Below, in pieces: positions 32,922 to 41,500 of a stretch of 64,000 nucleotides of DNA. The notes under the pieces were generated by a model. It worked only from the letters and a program-made list of their open reading frames with translations, searched no databases and had not been told where the DNA came from. This DNA comes from JAKVKY01 sp964293585 (lineage in GTDB: Bacteria > Bacillota > Negativicutes > Acidaminococcales > Acidaminococcaceae), in assembly GCA_964293585.1 (NCBI GenBank), contig CAXYYS010000004.1, forward strand, positions 10,891 through 74,890, written 5' to 3'. How positions within the stretch are numbered: the stretch's first letter is position 1; each line of letters opens with the position of its first letter. The position numbers were made by a program, and so were the translations under genes.

Positions 32922-33578
32922 ATGCGCTTAAGAAGGAAGCCCTGGATTGATAAGGCGCTTACGGAGGTCTTGGAATCCTATCTGTATATGGAACGGCTGG
33001 AGCGTTTTAGCGGCCAGTGGCAGCAGCGTTTTCCGGGCAAAGAAATCTGTCTGGAGATCGGCTGCGGCAAAGGCCGGTTTATCACCGGTATGGCGGCGCT
33101 CCATCCGGAAAAAGCTTTTATCGGCATTGAGTCAGCCCGGGACGTAGCTTTTTTTGCAGCCCGGAAAGCCAAAGAGGCGGAGCTGACCAATGTCTGCATC
33201 TTGTACGGTAACGCGGAGCATGTGGCGGAATGGTTTGCCCCCGGGGAAGTCGCCAACCTGTATTTAAATTTCAGCGACCCCTGGCCCAAGGCGCGGCACG
33301 CCAAGAGGCGCCTGACCCATCATAATTTTTTGGCCCTGTACGAAAAACTGCTGGCTCCCGGCGGTAAATTGCGTTTTAAAACGGATAACCGGGCCTTATT
33401 TGATTTTTCTCTGGCGGAGTTCCGTGACTACGGTCTGGAACTGACGGCGGTAAGTTTTGATCTGCATCACAGTAATTACGAGAATGAGGTCCAGACGGAA
33501 TACGAGGAACGTTTCAGCTCCGCCGGTACGCCCATTAATTTTTGCGAAGCAAAGTTTAAACAGAGGCAGAAGGCATGA
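32922..33578 (+). CDS. trmB: tRNA (guanine46-N7)-methyltransferase
   Basis: 218 residues. SAM-binding LEIGCGKGRFITG, the TrmB signature NLYLNFSDPWPKARHAKRRL and the C-terminal substrate loop TEYEERFSSAGTPIN. Methylates G46 in the variable loop of tRNAs. GAGGT precedes ATG 32922. Its stop overlaps the ftsW-like start (ATGA), so trmB and the two cell-wall genes form one operon. Confidence 0.93.
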   Translation: MRLRRKPWIDKALTEVLESYLYMERLERFSGQWQQRFPGKEICLEIGCGKGRFITGMAALHPEKAFIGIESARDVAFFAARKAKEAELTNVCILYGNAEHVAEWFAPGEVANLYLNFSDPWPKARHAKRRLTHHNFLALYEKLLAPGGKLRFKTDNRALFDFSLAEFRDYGLELTAVSFDLHHSNYENEVQTEYEERFSSAGTPINFCEAKFKQRQKA

Positions 33579-34792
33579 ATAAGCGTTTTATGATTTGGGA
33601 AAATCCCAGGGATGCGGTCCTGAGCATAGTTTTCATCTTGATGGCCTTAGGGTGCATGAATGTTTTCAGCGCCAGTTTTGTCCGCGCCGACGCCATGTTC
33701 CATGACAGCTACTATTTTTTGAAACGGTATCTGATGTGGGGTACCCTGGGTCTGGTGAACCTGTGGCTGATTGGTTTTAAGCTGAACTATAAGATTTTCC
33801 TGTCCCGCCGCTTTATCAATATCCTGTGCGTCATTACTTTTCTGCTGCTGCTGGCGGTGGATGTGATAGGCGTGGTGGTCAACGGTTCCCGCAGGTGGCT
33901 GTACATAGCCGGTGTTTCCCTGCAGCCTTCCGAGCTGGCCAAAGTGGTGGAAGTCATGCTGGCAGCCAGTTTTCTGGGCCAGCGCCTGAAAGAAAATAAA
34001 CCTATCTCCCTGACCAGGTACGTGTCGGCGAAAGCCATGTTCGTGGCCGGGGTTTTTGCCGTACTGATTTTTAAGCAGCCGGATATGGGCACCATGGGTA
34101 TCGTGGTGGCACTGATGTTAGTCATGTATGTCATCGCCGGTATTCCCGTGTCCCAGATTGTGAAAGTGGTAGGCGCCGGCCTGGTGGGTCTGATAGGCCT
34201 GGCTTTGCTGGCACCGTACCGGGTGCAGCGTTTCCTGTCCTGGCTGGATCCCTGGAAAGACGCCCAGGGCTCCGGTTACCAGCTGGCTCAGTCCATCCTG
34301 GCTATCGGCAGCGGCGGTTTTGTTGGCGTACCCTGGGGACAGGGCAGCAGTAAATTTTTCTATCTGCCCGAAGCTCACACGGATTTTGCCTTTGCGATTT
34401 TTTGCCAGGAATGGGGTTTTGTAGGCGCCCTGCTCCTGATTGCCTTGTTCGTCATTTTTGCCCGGGCGCTGATCCGTATTGCCGGGCATACCAAGGACGC
34501 CCGGGGCTTTTTGCTGGTGGCGGGGGCTACCTGTCTTTTGGTGGGCCAGTCGGCCGCCAATATGGCCATGGTCTGCGGCCTGCTGCCGGTTATCGGCGTG
34601 CCGCTGATGTTTATCAGTTACGGCGGTACTTCCATGGTTATTAACATGATCTGTATCGGCCTGGTTATCTCGGTGTACCACGACGAGTGCCGGCGGGAGA
34701 AGATGGCAGAACGGATAGCGCAAGGTTTGCCGCCTATCGAACATCACCAGCTCCGGGTGGTAACCTCGCACGGTGTCAGGAGGGGTGAATAA
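33575..34792 (+). CDS. ftsW: FtsW/RodA/SpoVE-family SEDS glycosyltransferase
   Basis: 405 residues, about ten membrane helices. Characteristic SEDS blocks: GSRRWLYIAGVSLQPSELAK (with the conserved Glu), KQPDMGTMGIV, the GSGGFVGVPWGQGSSKFFYL loop and PEAHTDFAFAIFCQEWG, then PVIGVPLMFISYGGTSM. Polymerises lipid II into glycan strands together with a class B PBP. Coupled to trmB upstream; its TAA shares a base with the PBP ATG downstream. FtsW rather than RodA is inferred from pairing with a PASTA-bearing FtsI/SpoVD-like PBP, but a second copy elsewhere cannot be excluded. Confidence 0.88.
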   Translation: MNKRFMIWENPRDAVLSIVFILMALGCMNVFSASFVRADAMFHDSYYFLKRYLMWGTLGLVNLWLIGFKLNYKIFLSRRFINILCVITFLLLLAVDVIGVVVNGSRRWLYIAGVSLQPSELAKVVEVMLAASFLGQRLKENKPISLTRYVSAKAMFVAGVFAVLIFKQPDMGTMGIVVALMLVMYVIAGIPVSQIVKVVGAGLVGLIGLALLAPYRVQRFLSWLDPWKDAQGSGYQLAQSILAIGSGGFVGVPWGQGSSKFFYLPEAHTDFAFAIFCQEWGFVGALLLIALFVIFARALIRIAGHTKDARGFLLVAGATCLLVGQSAANMAMVCGLLPVIGVPLMFISYGGTSMVINMICIGLVISVYHDECRREKMAERIAQGLPPIEHHQLRVVTSHGVRRGE

Positions 34793-36792
34793 TGCACAAA
34801 CCCTTCTTTATGAAAGATGCCCGCATCAGGCTGGCCCTGGTGGGCGGCATTATCATGTGCATCTTTTTGGGCGTGGTGGTGCGGCTGCTGTGGGTGCAGA
34901 TTATCAGCGGCACGGAACTGGGCAAGAAAGCGACTACCCAGATTACCGGCCATCTGAAAAAGACGGCGCCCCGGGGACGTATCCTGGATTGCAACGGGGA
35001 AGAGCTGGCGGTCAGCATCATGGCCAATACTCTTATCGCCAACCCGAAAGAGATGGTGGTAAACCCCAAGGGAAAAAAGGACCAGGCGGTGCCCCGGGAT
35101 GTGAAACGGGAAGCGGCCAGGCTTTTAGCGCCGGCGCTGCAGCTGCCGGAAGAAGAACTGTACAAGGATTTTTCCCGGGAGGGAGAGTATGTCCGCATTA
35201 AACGGATGCTGGAGCCGAAAGCTTCTGAAGCCGTGGCGCAAATCATCAAGGACAACAAACTACCGGGTTTATATTTTGAGCAGGAAAGCAAACGGTATTA
35301 TACCAAGAAGTCTATGGCCGCCCAGGTTTTGGGTTTCGTAGGCGAGGATGACAGCGGCTTGTCCGGTTTGGAACTGGCCCTGGACGGAATTTTGAAAGGC
35401 GCCTTGTTCTATCAGGAAGAAAAAGTGGACGCCCTGGGGCGCCCCGTAGCGGAAAGCAGTCTGATGGATAAACGTCCGCCCAAGGTTTCTTCGGTGTACC
35501 TGACCATCGACAGTAAGATGCAGTTTGTGGTGGAAGATGCCCTGGACGACGCCATGAAGCGGACTAATGCCGCCGGCGCCGCCGTAATTATCATGGACCC
35601 GGAAACGGGCGCCATCCTGGCCATGGGCAGCCGTCCTACCTTTGATCCCAACAACTACGGCAGGTTCGCTCCGGAAAACTGGCTTAACCGTGGCATCAGT
35701 ATCATTTACGAACCGGGCAGCGTATTTAAACCTATCATGGGCTGCGCCGGGATGAGTGAAGGTATCGTGTCGCCGGATACGCCGGTGCAGGATAACGGCA
35801 GTATCCAGGTGGCGGACCGTACCATCCGCAACTGGGATGGCAGCGGTATGGGTGCCATCCATTTCCAGGATGTCATTAAGTATTCTATTAACACCGGCAT
35901 GGTACAGCTGGGCTTAAAGCTGGGGGCAGACAGAGAAATTGCCTACGCCAAGAAATTTGGCTTTGGCAAAGAAACTGGCATTGAGCTTCCCGGCGAAGAA
36001 GACGGTATTTTGTACGATCCTAAAAAGATGGTGCAGCCTGATGTGGCTACCATGGCTATCGGCCAGGGCGTAGCGGTAACGCCGCTGCAGATGCTGCGGG
36101 CTATTTGCGCCATCGCCAACGGTGGCGAACTGTTGCAACCGTATATTATTGATAAGATCATAGCGCCCAACGGCGATGTGATCAGACGGGGCGGCAAGAA
36201 AGTGGTGCGCCGGGTTATTACCGAAGACGTAGCCGCCCAGATGCGTATGATGATGGAAAAAGTGGTCAGCGAAGGCGGCGGCAAGACGGCCCGCATTAAA
36301 GGGTACCGCATTGCCGGCAAGACCGGTACGGCCGAAAAACTTTCACCGTACGGCGGTTATGCTGCCGGTCAGTATATCGCCTCGTTCGTAGGTTTTGTGC
36401 CGGCGGATAAACCCCGGTACGCCATGCTGGTTATGTTAGACCGGCCGCAGGGCGCTTTCTACGGCTCCCAGGTTTCGGCGCCTATCTTCAGGGATACGCT
36501 GCAGCAGATCCTGGTGGCCAAAGGCGTTCAGCCTTCCGTTAAGGAAGAACTGCCATCCTTTGATGTGCACGCCGGTCCGGCCGCAGGCGGCGCTGCACCG
36601 CAGTTGCAGCAGCAGGGTGAAAAATGGATTTTGCCGAACCTGGCCGGTTACGATGTACGTACGGTTTCCAGTATCCTGGAGCCGGGCAAGATGCGTCTGG
36701 TGCCTGTCGGTTCCGGTACCAGTTACCAGCAGGATCCGCCGCCGGGCACAGCTTTAGGGCTGGGAGCCCAGGTGAAAGTCTGGTTTAAGTAA
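34792..36792 (+). CDS. Class B penicillin-binding protein with C-terminal PASTA domain (FtsI/SpoVD-like)
   Basis: 666 residues. One N-terminal membrane helix (LALVGGIIMCIFLGVVVRLL), a PBP dimerisation domain from about 55 (RGRILDCNGEELA), and the transpeptidase domain with nucleophile Ser310 (EPGSVFKPI), SxN (YSINTG) and KTGT (IAGKTGTAEK). A PASTA-like domain closes the protein (LPNLAGYDVRTVSSILEP). It crosslinks peptidoglycan with the SEDS partner encoded immediately upstream. The PASTA tail is a Firmicutes trait (SpoVD, PBP2x), unusual in a diderm cell wall setting outside Negativicutes. GGAGGGG precedes the start. Confidence 0.92.
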   Translation: MHKPFFMKDARIRLALVGGIIMCIFLGVVVRLLWVQIISGTELGKKATTQITGHLKKTAPRGRILDCNGEELAVSIMANTLIANPKEMVVNPKGKKDQAVPRDVKREAARLLAPALQLPEEELYKDFSREGEYVRIKRMLEPKASEAVAQIIKDNKLPGLYFEQESKRYYTKKSMAAQVLGFVGEDDSGLSGLELALDGILKGALFYQEEKVDALGRPVAESSLMDKRPPKVSSVYLTIDSKMQFVVEDALDDAMKRTNAAGAAVIIMDPETGAILAMGSRPTFDPNNYGRFAPENWLNRGISIIYEPGSVFKPIMGCAGMSEGIVSPDTPVQDNGSIQVADRTIRNWDGSGMGAIHFQDVIKYSINTGMVQLGLKLGADREIAYAKKFGFGKETGIELPGEEDGILYDPKKMVQPDVATMAIGQGVAVTPLQMLRAICAIANGGELLQPYIIDKIIAPNGDVIRRGGKKVVRRVITEDVAAQMRMMMEKVVSEGGGKTARIKGYRIAGKTGTAEKLSPYGGYAAGQYIASFVGFVPADKPRYAMLVMLDRPQGAFYGSQVSAPIFRDTLQQILVAKGVQPSVKEELPSFDVHAGPAAGGAAPQLQQQGEKWILPNLAGYDVRTVSSILEPGKMRLVPVGSGTSYQQDPPPGTALGLGAQVKVWFK

Positions 36793-36831
36793 AGTTAATT
36801 TTTATAAATATATTTAATGAGGAGGATGAAC

Positions 36832-38502
36832 ATGCTATCTGATATTGAGATTGCCCAACAAGCCCACATGTTACCCATTACGGAAGTAGCCCGGAAATTA
36901 GGAATTGGCGAAGAGGACCTGGAGTTATACGGTCGCTACAAAGCCAAACTGTCCATGAACCTGCTGAAGAGACTAGAAACGAAACCTGATGGAAAACTGA
37001 TCCTGGTGACGGCCATCACGCCTACCCCGGCCGGTGAAGGCAAGTCTACCACCACCGTAGGTCTGGCCCAGGGTTTAGCCAAGATTCATAAAAAAGCCAT
37101 CGTGGCCCTGCGGGAACCTTCCCTGGGACCGGTCTTCGGACTGAAGGGCGGCGCTGCCGGCGGCGGTTATTCCCAGGTGGTGCCCATGGAAGATATCAAC
37201 CTGCATTTTACAGGAGATTTCCATGCTATTACCTCGGCGCATATGCTGCTGGCTGCCATGCTGGATAACCATATCCACCAGGGCAACGCGCTCAATATCA
37301 ACACCCGCCGTATCGTCTGGAAACGGGTGGTGGATATGAACGACCGGGAACTGCGCAAGATTGTGGTAGGACTGGGCGGCACTGCGGATGGCGTACCTCG
37401 TGAGGACGGCTTTGACATTACCGTGGCCAGCGAAGTTATGGCGATCTTCTGTCTGTCTACCTCTTTACATGATTTAAAGGAACGTCTGGCCAAGATTATC
37501 GTGGCTTACGATTTTAACGGTAAACCTGTAACCTGCGGGATGTTACATGCGCAGGGAGCCATGGCGGCACTTTTAAAAGACGCCTTGAAGCCGAACCTGG
37601 TACAGACTATTGAAAATGTACCGGCTATTATCCACGGCGGTCCCTTTGCCAACATTGCCCACGGCTGCAACAGCATCATGGCTACCAAGACGGCGCTTAA
37701 GTTAGCGGATTACACCGTGACGGAAGCCGGTTTCGGTGCGGACCTGGGCGCAGAGAAATTCTTTGATATCAAATGCCGTTATGCCGGTATCAAACCGGAT
37801 GCTACGGTAATCGTGGCCACGGTACGGGCGCTGAAGATGCATGGCGGCGTGCCGAAGACGGAGTTGAAGAAGCCCAACGTGGAAGCACTGAAGCGGGGCT
37901 TGTGCAACCTGGAAAGACATATTACCAATGTGAAAAAGTATGGCGTGCCCCTGGTAGTGGCCATCAATATTTTTGCCCAGGATACGCAGGAAGAACTGCA
38001 GACAATTTATGACAGCTGCGCCAAGATGGGCGTGCCCGTAGCTTTAAGCGATGTCTTTGCCAAAGGCGGCGAAGGCGGCGTGGAACTGGCCAAGAAAGTG
38101 GTGGAACTGGCGGAAAGCGGCAAGGCAGATTTTAAACCCTTGTACGGGCTGGATACTACTATCAAGGAAAAAGTGGAAAAGATTGCCAGGGAAATTTACG
38201 GCGCCAAGGACGTGGACTACAGCCGCAAGGCGGAACGGTCCTTTGAAGAATATGCTAAGCTGGGCTTCGGCAATCTGCCGGTATGCATGGCTAAGACGCA
38301 GTATTCCCTGTCTGACGATCCGACCAAGTTAGGGGCGCCCAGCGGCTTTACCCTGCTGGTTAAAAATTGCCGTCTCAGTGCCGGCGCCGGCTTTATCGTG
38401 GTCCTGACCGGTGAGATTCTCACCATGCCTGGTCTGCCCAAGGTTCCGGCTGCCGAAAAGATTGACGTCAGCGACGACGGCGTGATCAGCGGCTTGTTCT
38501 AA
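36832..38502 (+). CDS. fhs: Formate-tetrahydrofolate ligase
   Basis: 556 residues, the standard length. P-loop TPAGEGKSTTTVGLAQG, REPSLGPVFGLKGGAAGGG, and the TEAGFGADLGAEKFFDIKC folate/formyl-phosphate segment (each a family block). Makes 10-formyl-THF from formate, ATP and THF. GGAGG sits 6 bases before ATG 36832; the frame continues back to 36817 but that ATG overlaps the ribosome site. folD follows 12 bases downstream, so the two C1 steps are co-expressed. Confidence 0.95.
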   Translation: MLSDIEIAQQAHMLPITEVARKLGIGEEDLELYGRYKAKLSMNLLKRLETKPDGKLILVTAITPTPAGEGKSTTTVGLAQGLAKIHKKAIVALREPSLGPVFGLKGGAAGGGYSQVVPMEDINLHFTGDFHAITSAHMLLAAMLDNHIHQGNALNINTRRIVWKRVVDMNDRELRKIVVGLGGTADGVPREDGFDITVASEVMAIFCLSTSLHDLKERLAKIIVAYDFNGKPVTCGMLHAQGAMAALLKDALKPNLVQTIENVPAIIHGGPFANIAHGCNSIMATKTALKLADYTVTEAGFGADLGAEKFFDIKCRYAGIKPDATVIVATVRALKMHGGVPKTELKKPNVEALKRGLCNLERHITNVKKYGVPLVVAINIFAQDTQEELQTIYDSCAKMGVPVALSDVFAKGGEGGVELAKKVVELAESGKADFKPLYGLDTTIKEKVEKIAREIYGAKDVDYSRKAERSFEEYAKLGFGNLPVCMAKTQYSLSDDPTKLGAPSGFTLLVKNCRLSAGAGFIVVLTGEILTMPGLPKVPAAEKIDVSDDGVISGLF

Positions 38503-38514
38503 AAAGGAGAATTA

Positions 38515-39369
38515 ATGACTACTCTAAGCATGCAGGGCAAACCTGTAGCGGCAGTGTACCGGGAAGGTTTGCAAAAAAAGCTGGCAGCAGCCAAAAAACA
38601 AGGTCAGCAAATTACCCTGGCTATTTTAACCGTAGGGGACGATGCGGCTTCCCATATTTACCGGGACCGGCTCGCTAAAGCTACGGAGGCCGTGGGAGCG
38701 GCGGTGCGGCAGGTGAATCTGCCGGCGTCAGCCACCCAGGACCAGATGCTGGAAGAGCTGCGGGCATTAAATGCGGACCCGGACATCACGGGAATCCTGC
38801 CTATGATGCCCCTGCCCCAACAGATTAATGAACGGGCGGTGTGCGCGGCCCTGGCTCCGGAAAAAGATCTGGACTGCCTGCAGCCGGCGAACTGCGGCCT
38901 GTTATATTTAGGCCAGAGTAAATGGGGTCCGTGTACGCCCCGGGCCTGCCTGGCTATCCTGGATTATTACCAAGTGGATGTGGCCGGTAAACATGTGGTA
39001 GTCATCGGCCGCAGCAATGTGGTGGGGAAACCGGTAGCGCTGCTTTTATTACAACGCAACGCCACGGTAACCATCTGCCACAGCAAAACGGCTAATCTGA
39101 GTGCTATCATACAAAGTGCGGACGTGGTAATTGCCGCCGTGGGCCGGGCCGGTTTTGTAAAGCCGGAGATGCTCAGGGACGGCGTCATCCTGGTGGATGT
39201 AGGTATTAACGCCCTGCCTGAGGGAGGAATCATGGGGGATATTGACCCGGCCTGTTATGCCAAAGCCGCGGCGTATACCCCGGTGCCCGGCGGCGTGGGC
39301 GTGGTCTGCAACATGATGGTTCTGGAAACCCTGCTGAGAAATTTGGATGAGGTTAAAGCACATGCGTAA
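38515..39369 (+). CDS. folD: FolD-family methylene-THF dehydrogenase, atypical active site
   Basis: 284 residues, Rossmann segment VVIGRSNVVGKPVALLLL and C-terminal TPVPGGVGVVCNMMV identify FolD. FolD interconverts methylene-, methenyl- and 10-formyl-THF. Two residues known to matter in FolD are changed: the YxxxK lysine (Lys56 in human MTHFD1) is Leu53 (IYRDRLAK), and the Gln of VQLPLP is Met97 (LPMMPLP). The Asp of KDVDG is kept (KDLDC). Cyclohydrolase activity is therefore doubtful; a separate cyclohydrolase such as FchA may supply it. Neighbouring fhs supports a C1 role. ATG 38515 follows AAGGAG. Confidence 0.87.
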   Translation: MTTLSMQGKPVAAVYREGLQKKLAAAKKQGQQITLAILTVGDDAASHIYRDRLAKATEAVGAAVRQVNLPASATQDQMLEELRALNADPDITGILPMMPLPQQINERAVCAALAPEKDLDCLQPANCGLLYLGQSKWGPCTPRACLAILDYYQVDVAGKHVVVIGRSNVVGKPVALLLLQRNATVTICHSKTANLSAIIQSADVVIAAVGRAGFVKPEMLRDGVILVDVGINALPEGGIMGDIDPACYAKAAAYTPVPGGVGVVCNMMVLETLLRNLDEVKAHA

Positions 39370-39793
39370 GTTAATCTGGCTCTTGCTGCTCATAGTCATG
39401 GTAGCGTTCATTTTTTATAATTCCTCGCTGCCGGCGGTACAGTCGGATGGCGCCAGCAGGCTTCTGGCTTCTTATATCCAGGGCTTTGCCAACACTTTGC
39501 ACATCCATCTGCCTACCACGAACCTGAATCATGATTTGCGCAAGCTGGCTCAACTGTTTGAATTTTTCATGCTGGGCCTGATCCTGTGTAATACCTACCG
39601 GGAATTCCATGTGTCCCGGCGGGCTGCTACCGGCTATATCTTTTTTCTGAGCCTGGCGGTGGCGGTGGTGGATGAATACATCCAGTTGTTTTCTCCGGGC
39701 CGCAGCGGCATGATCAGCGATATCTTGCTGGATTTTGGCGGCGCCTTTGTAGGCTGGCTGGCTTACGAGGTCTGGCAGTGGTGCCGGCATTGA
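39362..39793 (+). CDS. VanZ-like family membrane protein
   Basis: 143 residues, four hydrophobic helices. VanZ-like motifs: FIFYNSSLP near the N-terminus, KLAQLFEFFMLGLIL (normally K..H..EY), the acidic VDEYIQLFSPGRSGMISDIL block, and DFGGAFVGWL. VanZ confers low-level teicoplanin resistance in enterococci, but most chromosomal relatives have unknown function. The start overlaps the end of folD by 8 bases, so it is translationally coupled. Confidence 0.83.
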   Translation: MRKLIWLLLLIVMVAFIFYNSSLPAVQSDGASRLLASYIQGFANTLHIHLPTTNLNHDLRKLAQLFEFFMLGLILCNTYREFHVSRRAATGYIFFLSLAVAVVDEYIQLFSPGRSGMISDILLDFGGAFVGWLAYEVWQWCRH

Positions 39794-39816
39794 CAACTTA
39801 AGTTTTTTGATTCTGA

Positions 39817-39846
39817 CGCAGGCAGCTTCGGCGGCCTGCGTTTTTT
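39817..39846 (+). terminator. Terminator after the fhs-folD-vanZ unit
   Basis: 7-bp GC stem CGCAGGC/GCCTGCG followed by six T. Confidence 0.85.
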
Positions 39847-39854
39847 GTACTCCG

Positions 39855-40010
39855 GCAAATTAAGGTTGCGGTGTTTTTGGCGCGCCGCAAATTAAGGTTG
39901 CGGTGTTTTTGGCGTGCCGCAAATTTAGGCTGCCGGTATTTTTTGTGTTCGTAAATTTGGTACTGCCGTATTTTTAGTGTAACTTAGGTTGACATATTTT
40001 TGGCAAAATG
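39855..40010 (+). repeat. Degenerating 32-bp tandem repeat, five units
   Basis: Units begin at 39855, 39887, 39919, 39951 (exactly 32 bp apart) and about 39979. Units 1 and 2 are nearly identical (GCAAATTAAGGTTGCGGTG then TTTTTGGCG), unit 3 is diverged and 4-5 more so. The TTGCGG of one unit pairs with CCGCAA at the junction to the next, so each of the first junctions forms a hairpin. Unit 5 contains the -35 of the ECF operon promoter. Confidence 0.8.
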
Positions 40011-40017
40011 TTAAAAT
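39989..40017 (+). promoter_or_regulatory. Promoter of the ECF transporter operon
   Basis: Perfect TTGACA, 17-base spacer, TAAAAT. The -35 lies inside the last repeat unit. The leader of about 40 bases is too short for a riboswitch. Confidence 0.75.
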
Positions 40018-40061
40018 TTAGCTTAATCTTGTAACATATAAGCAGAAAGAGGAGAGACACT

Positions 40062-40631
40062 ATGGAGAAAGAAAGACCGCAGCTGATTAAGATCGCCCCC
40101 ACCCAGGAAGGGTACAGGTGGGTAGCCATCACCGCCATGCTGCTGGCTATCGGCATCATTTTACATACAGTAAGTCCCAATGTGGGCGGCGTTACCCCTA
40201 ACTGGACCATCGCCATGTATTCCATCGTTATCAATTTGACCCGGCCTTCGTTGAAGCAGGCCCTGGGCATCGGTTTTATCGCCGGCCTGACCCTGGTGCC
40301 TTCTTCTAAGAGCGCCTTTCCCCTGGGAAATATTGCCAGCGAGCTGTTTGGCGCCACCACCTGCTGTCTGTTAGTGAAGGCTATGTGTATGAGCGGCCTG
40401 GAAAACTGGAAACTGCGCCCCTTAATCACGGGCTTCTGTTCCACCTTTGTCAGCGGCGGCGTGTTCACCCTGATTTTAAAATTTGTGCTGGGCCTGCCTA
40501 TCACTGTGTGGTATAAAGCCATGCTGCCCCTGGTAGCCGTGGTGGGTATCTTGAACGGCATCATCACTTTCCTGCTTTTTAAACCGGTACGGAAACTATT
40601 CTTTGCCCAGGGTCAGGAGGAAAATAAATGA
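40062..40631 (+). CDS. ECF transporter substrate-binding (S) component, substrate unknown
   Basis: 189 residues, about six hydrophobic helices with the start WVAITAMLLAIGIILHTVSP typical of S-components and a basic C-terminus. It is not BioY, ThiT, RibU or another type I recognise. Complete gene order S-A-A-T suggests a dedicated transporter, although group II modules can share energisers. Translationally coupled to the first ATPase gene (ATGA at 40628). AGAGGAG precedes ATG 40062. Confidence 0.75.
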   Translation: MEKERPQLIKIAPTQEGYRWVAITAMLLAIGIILHTVSPNVGGVTPNWTIAMYSIVINLTRPSLKQALGIGFIAGLTLVPSSKSAFPLGNIASELFGATTCCLLVKAMCMSGLENWKLRPLITGFCSTFVSGGVFTLILKFVLGLPITVWYKAMLPLVAVVGILNGIITFLLFKPVRKLFFAQGQEENK

Positions 40632-41500
40632 CGGCGCCAGTAATTAACTTTAAAGATTTTTATTACGCATATATTAATGAAAAGCTGGTCCTGCGGGACA
40701 TTAACCTGGCCGTGGAAAAAGGCAGCTTTACCGTGGTCATCGGTCCCAGCGGCGCCGGCAAGACTACTTTGTGCAAGGCCATCACCGGTATCGTTCCCTA
40801 TTATATGGGGGGCAGTTACGCCGGCGATGTGGAAGTTTTAGGCGCAAGCACCAAGGGCAAACGGGTCAGCGACCTGGCCCTGAAGGTGGGCCTGATGCTG
40901 GAAGATTACGAAAGCCAGCTGGTGTCCCTGACGGCGGGAGAAGAAGTGGCGTTCAGCCTTTTAAACCACGGGTTCCCGGCGGAAGAAGTTAAGGAACGTA
41001 CCAGCAAGGCCCTGGAAGATGTAGGTTTGCCCGGCCGGGAAGATTACCAGCTTGACGAGCTGTCCGGCGGCCAGCGCCAGAGATTGCTGCTGGCATCCGT
41101 GCTGGCGGTGCATCCGGAGATTATCGTCCTGGACGAACCGGTCAGCGCCATGGATCCTGACGGCGCTGAAAGTTTGTACGCCCTGTTGAGCAAGATCCAT
41201 CAAGAATACGGTACCACTTTTGTGGTGGTGGAGCACCGGGTGGAGTTTGTACTGCCCTACGCCACCAACTTTATCGCGGTCAAGGACGGCCAGATTGCCG
41301 CCGCCGGTACCTGCGAAGAAGTTGCGGACGATGTGTATGCGGACCCGGAACTGCGGGTACTGCTGCCGGAATTGTGGCAGGTGCGGGGCGAGCTGGCGGC
41401 GAAGACCGGCGCGCATTTTTCCTTATGGCGTAAACCTGCGGACGCGGTGGACGAACTGAAAGCCCAGGGTTTTGAAGGCGGGGTGCAGGCACATGCTTGA
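40628..41500 (+). CDS. ECF transporter ATPase (EcfA-type, first copy)
   Basis: 290 residues. Walker A GPSGAGKTT, signature LDELSGGQRQRLLLAS, Walker B IIVLDEPVSAMDP, and the switch His in VVVEHRVEFV. One half of the heterodimeric ATPase that powers ECF import. Overlaps the S gene (4 bases) and the next ATPase gene (8 bases), so the operon is tightly coupled. Confidence 0.9.
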   Translation: MTAPVINFKDFYYAYINEKLVLRDINLAVEKGSFTVVIGPSGAGKTTLCKAITGIVPYYMGGSYAGDVEVLGASTKGKRVSDLALKVGLMLEDYESQLVSLTAGEEVAFSLLNHGFPAEEVKERTSKALEDVGLPGREDYQLDELSGGQRQRLLLASVLAVHPEIIVLDEPVSAMDPDGAESLYALLSKIHQEYGTTFVVVEHRVEFVLPYATNFIAVKDGQIAAAGTCEEVADDVYADPELRVLLPELWQVRGELAAKTGAHFSLWRKPADAVDELKAQGFEGGVQAHA

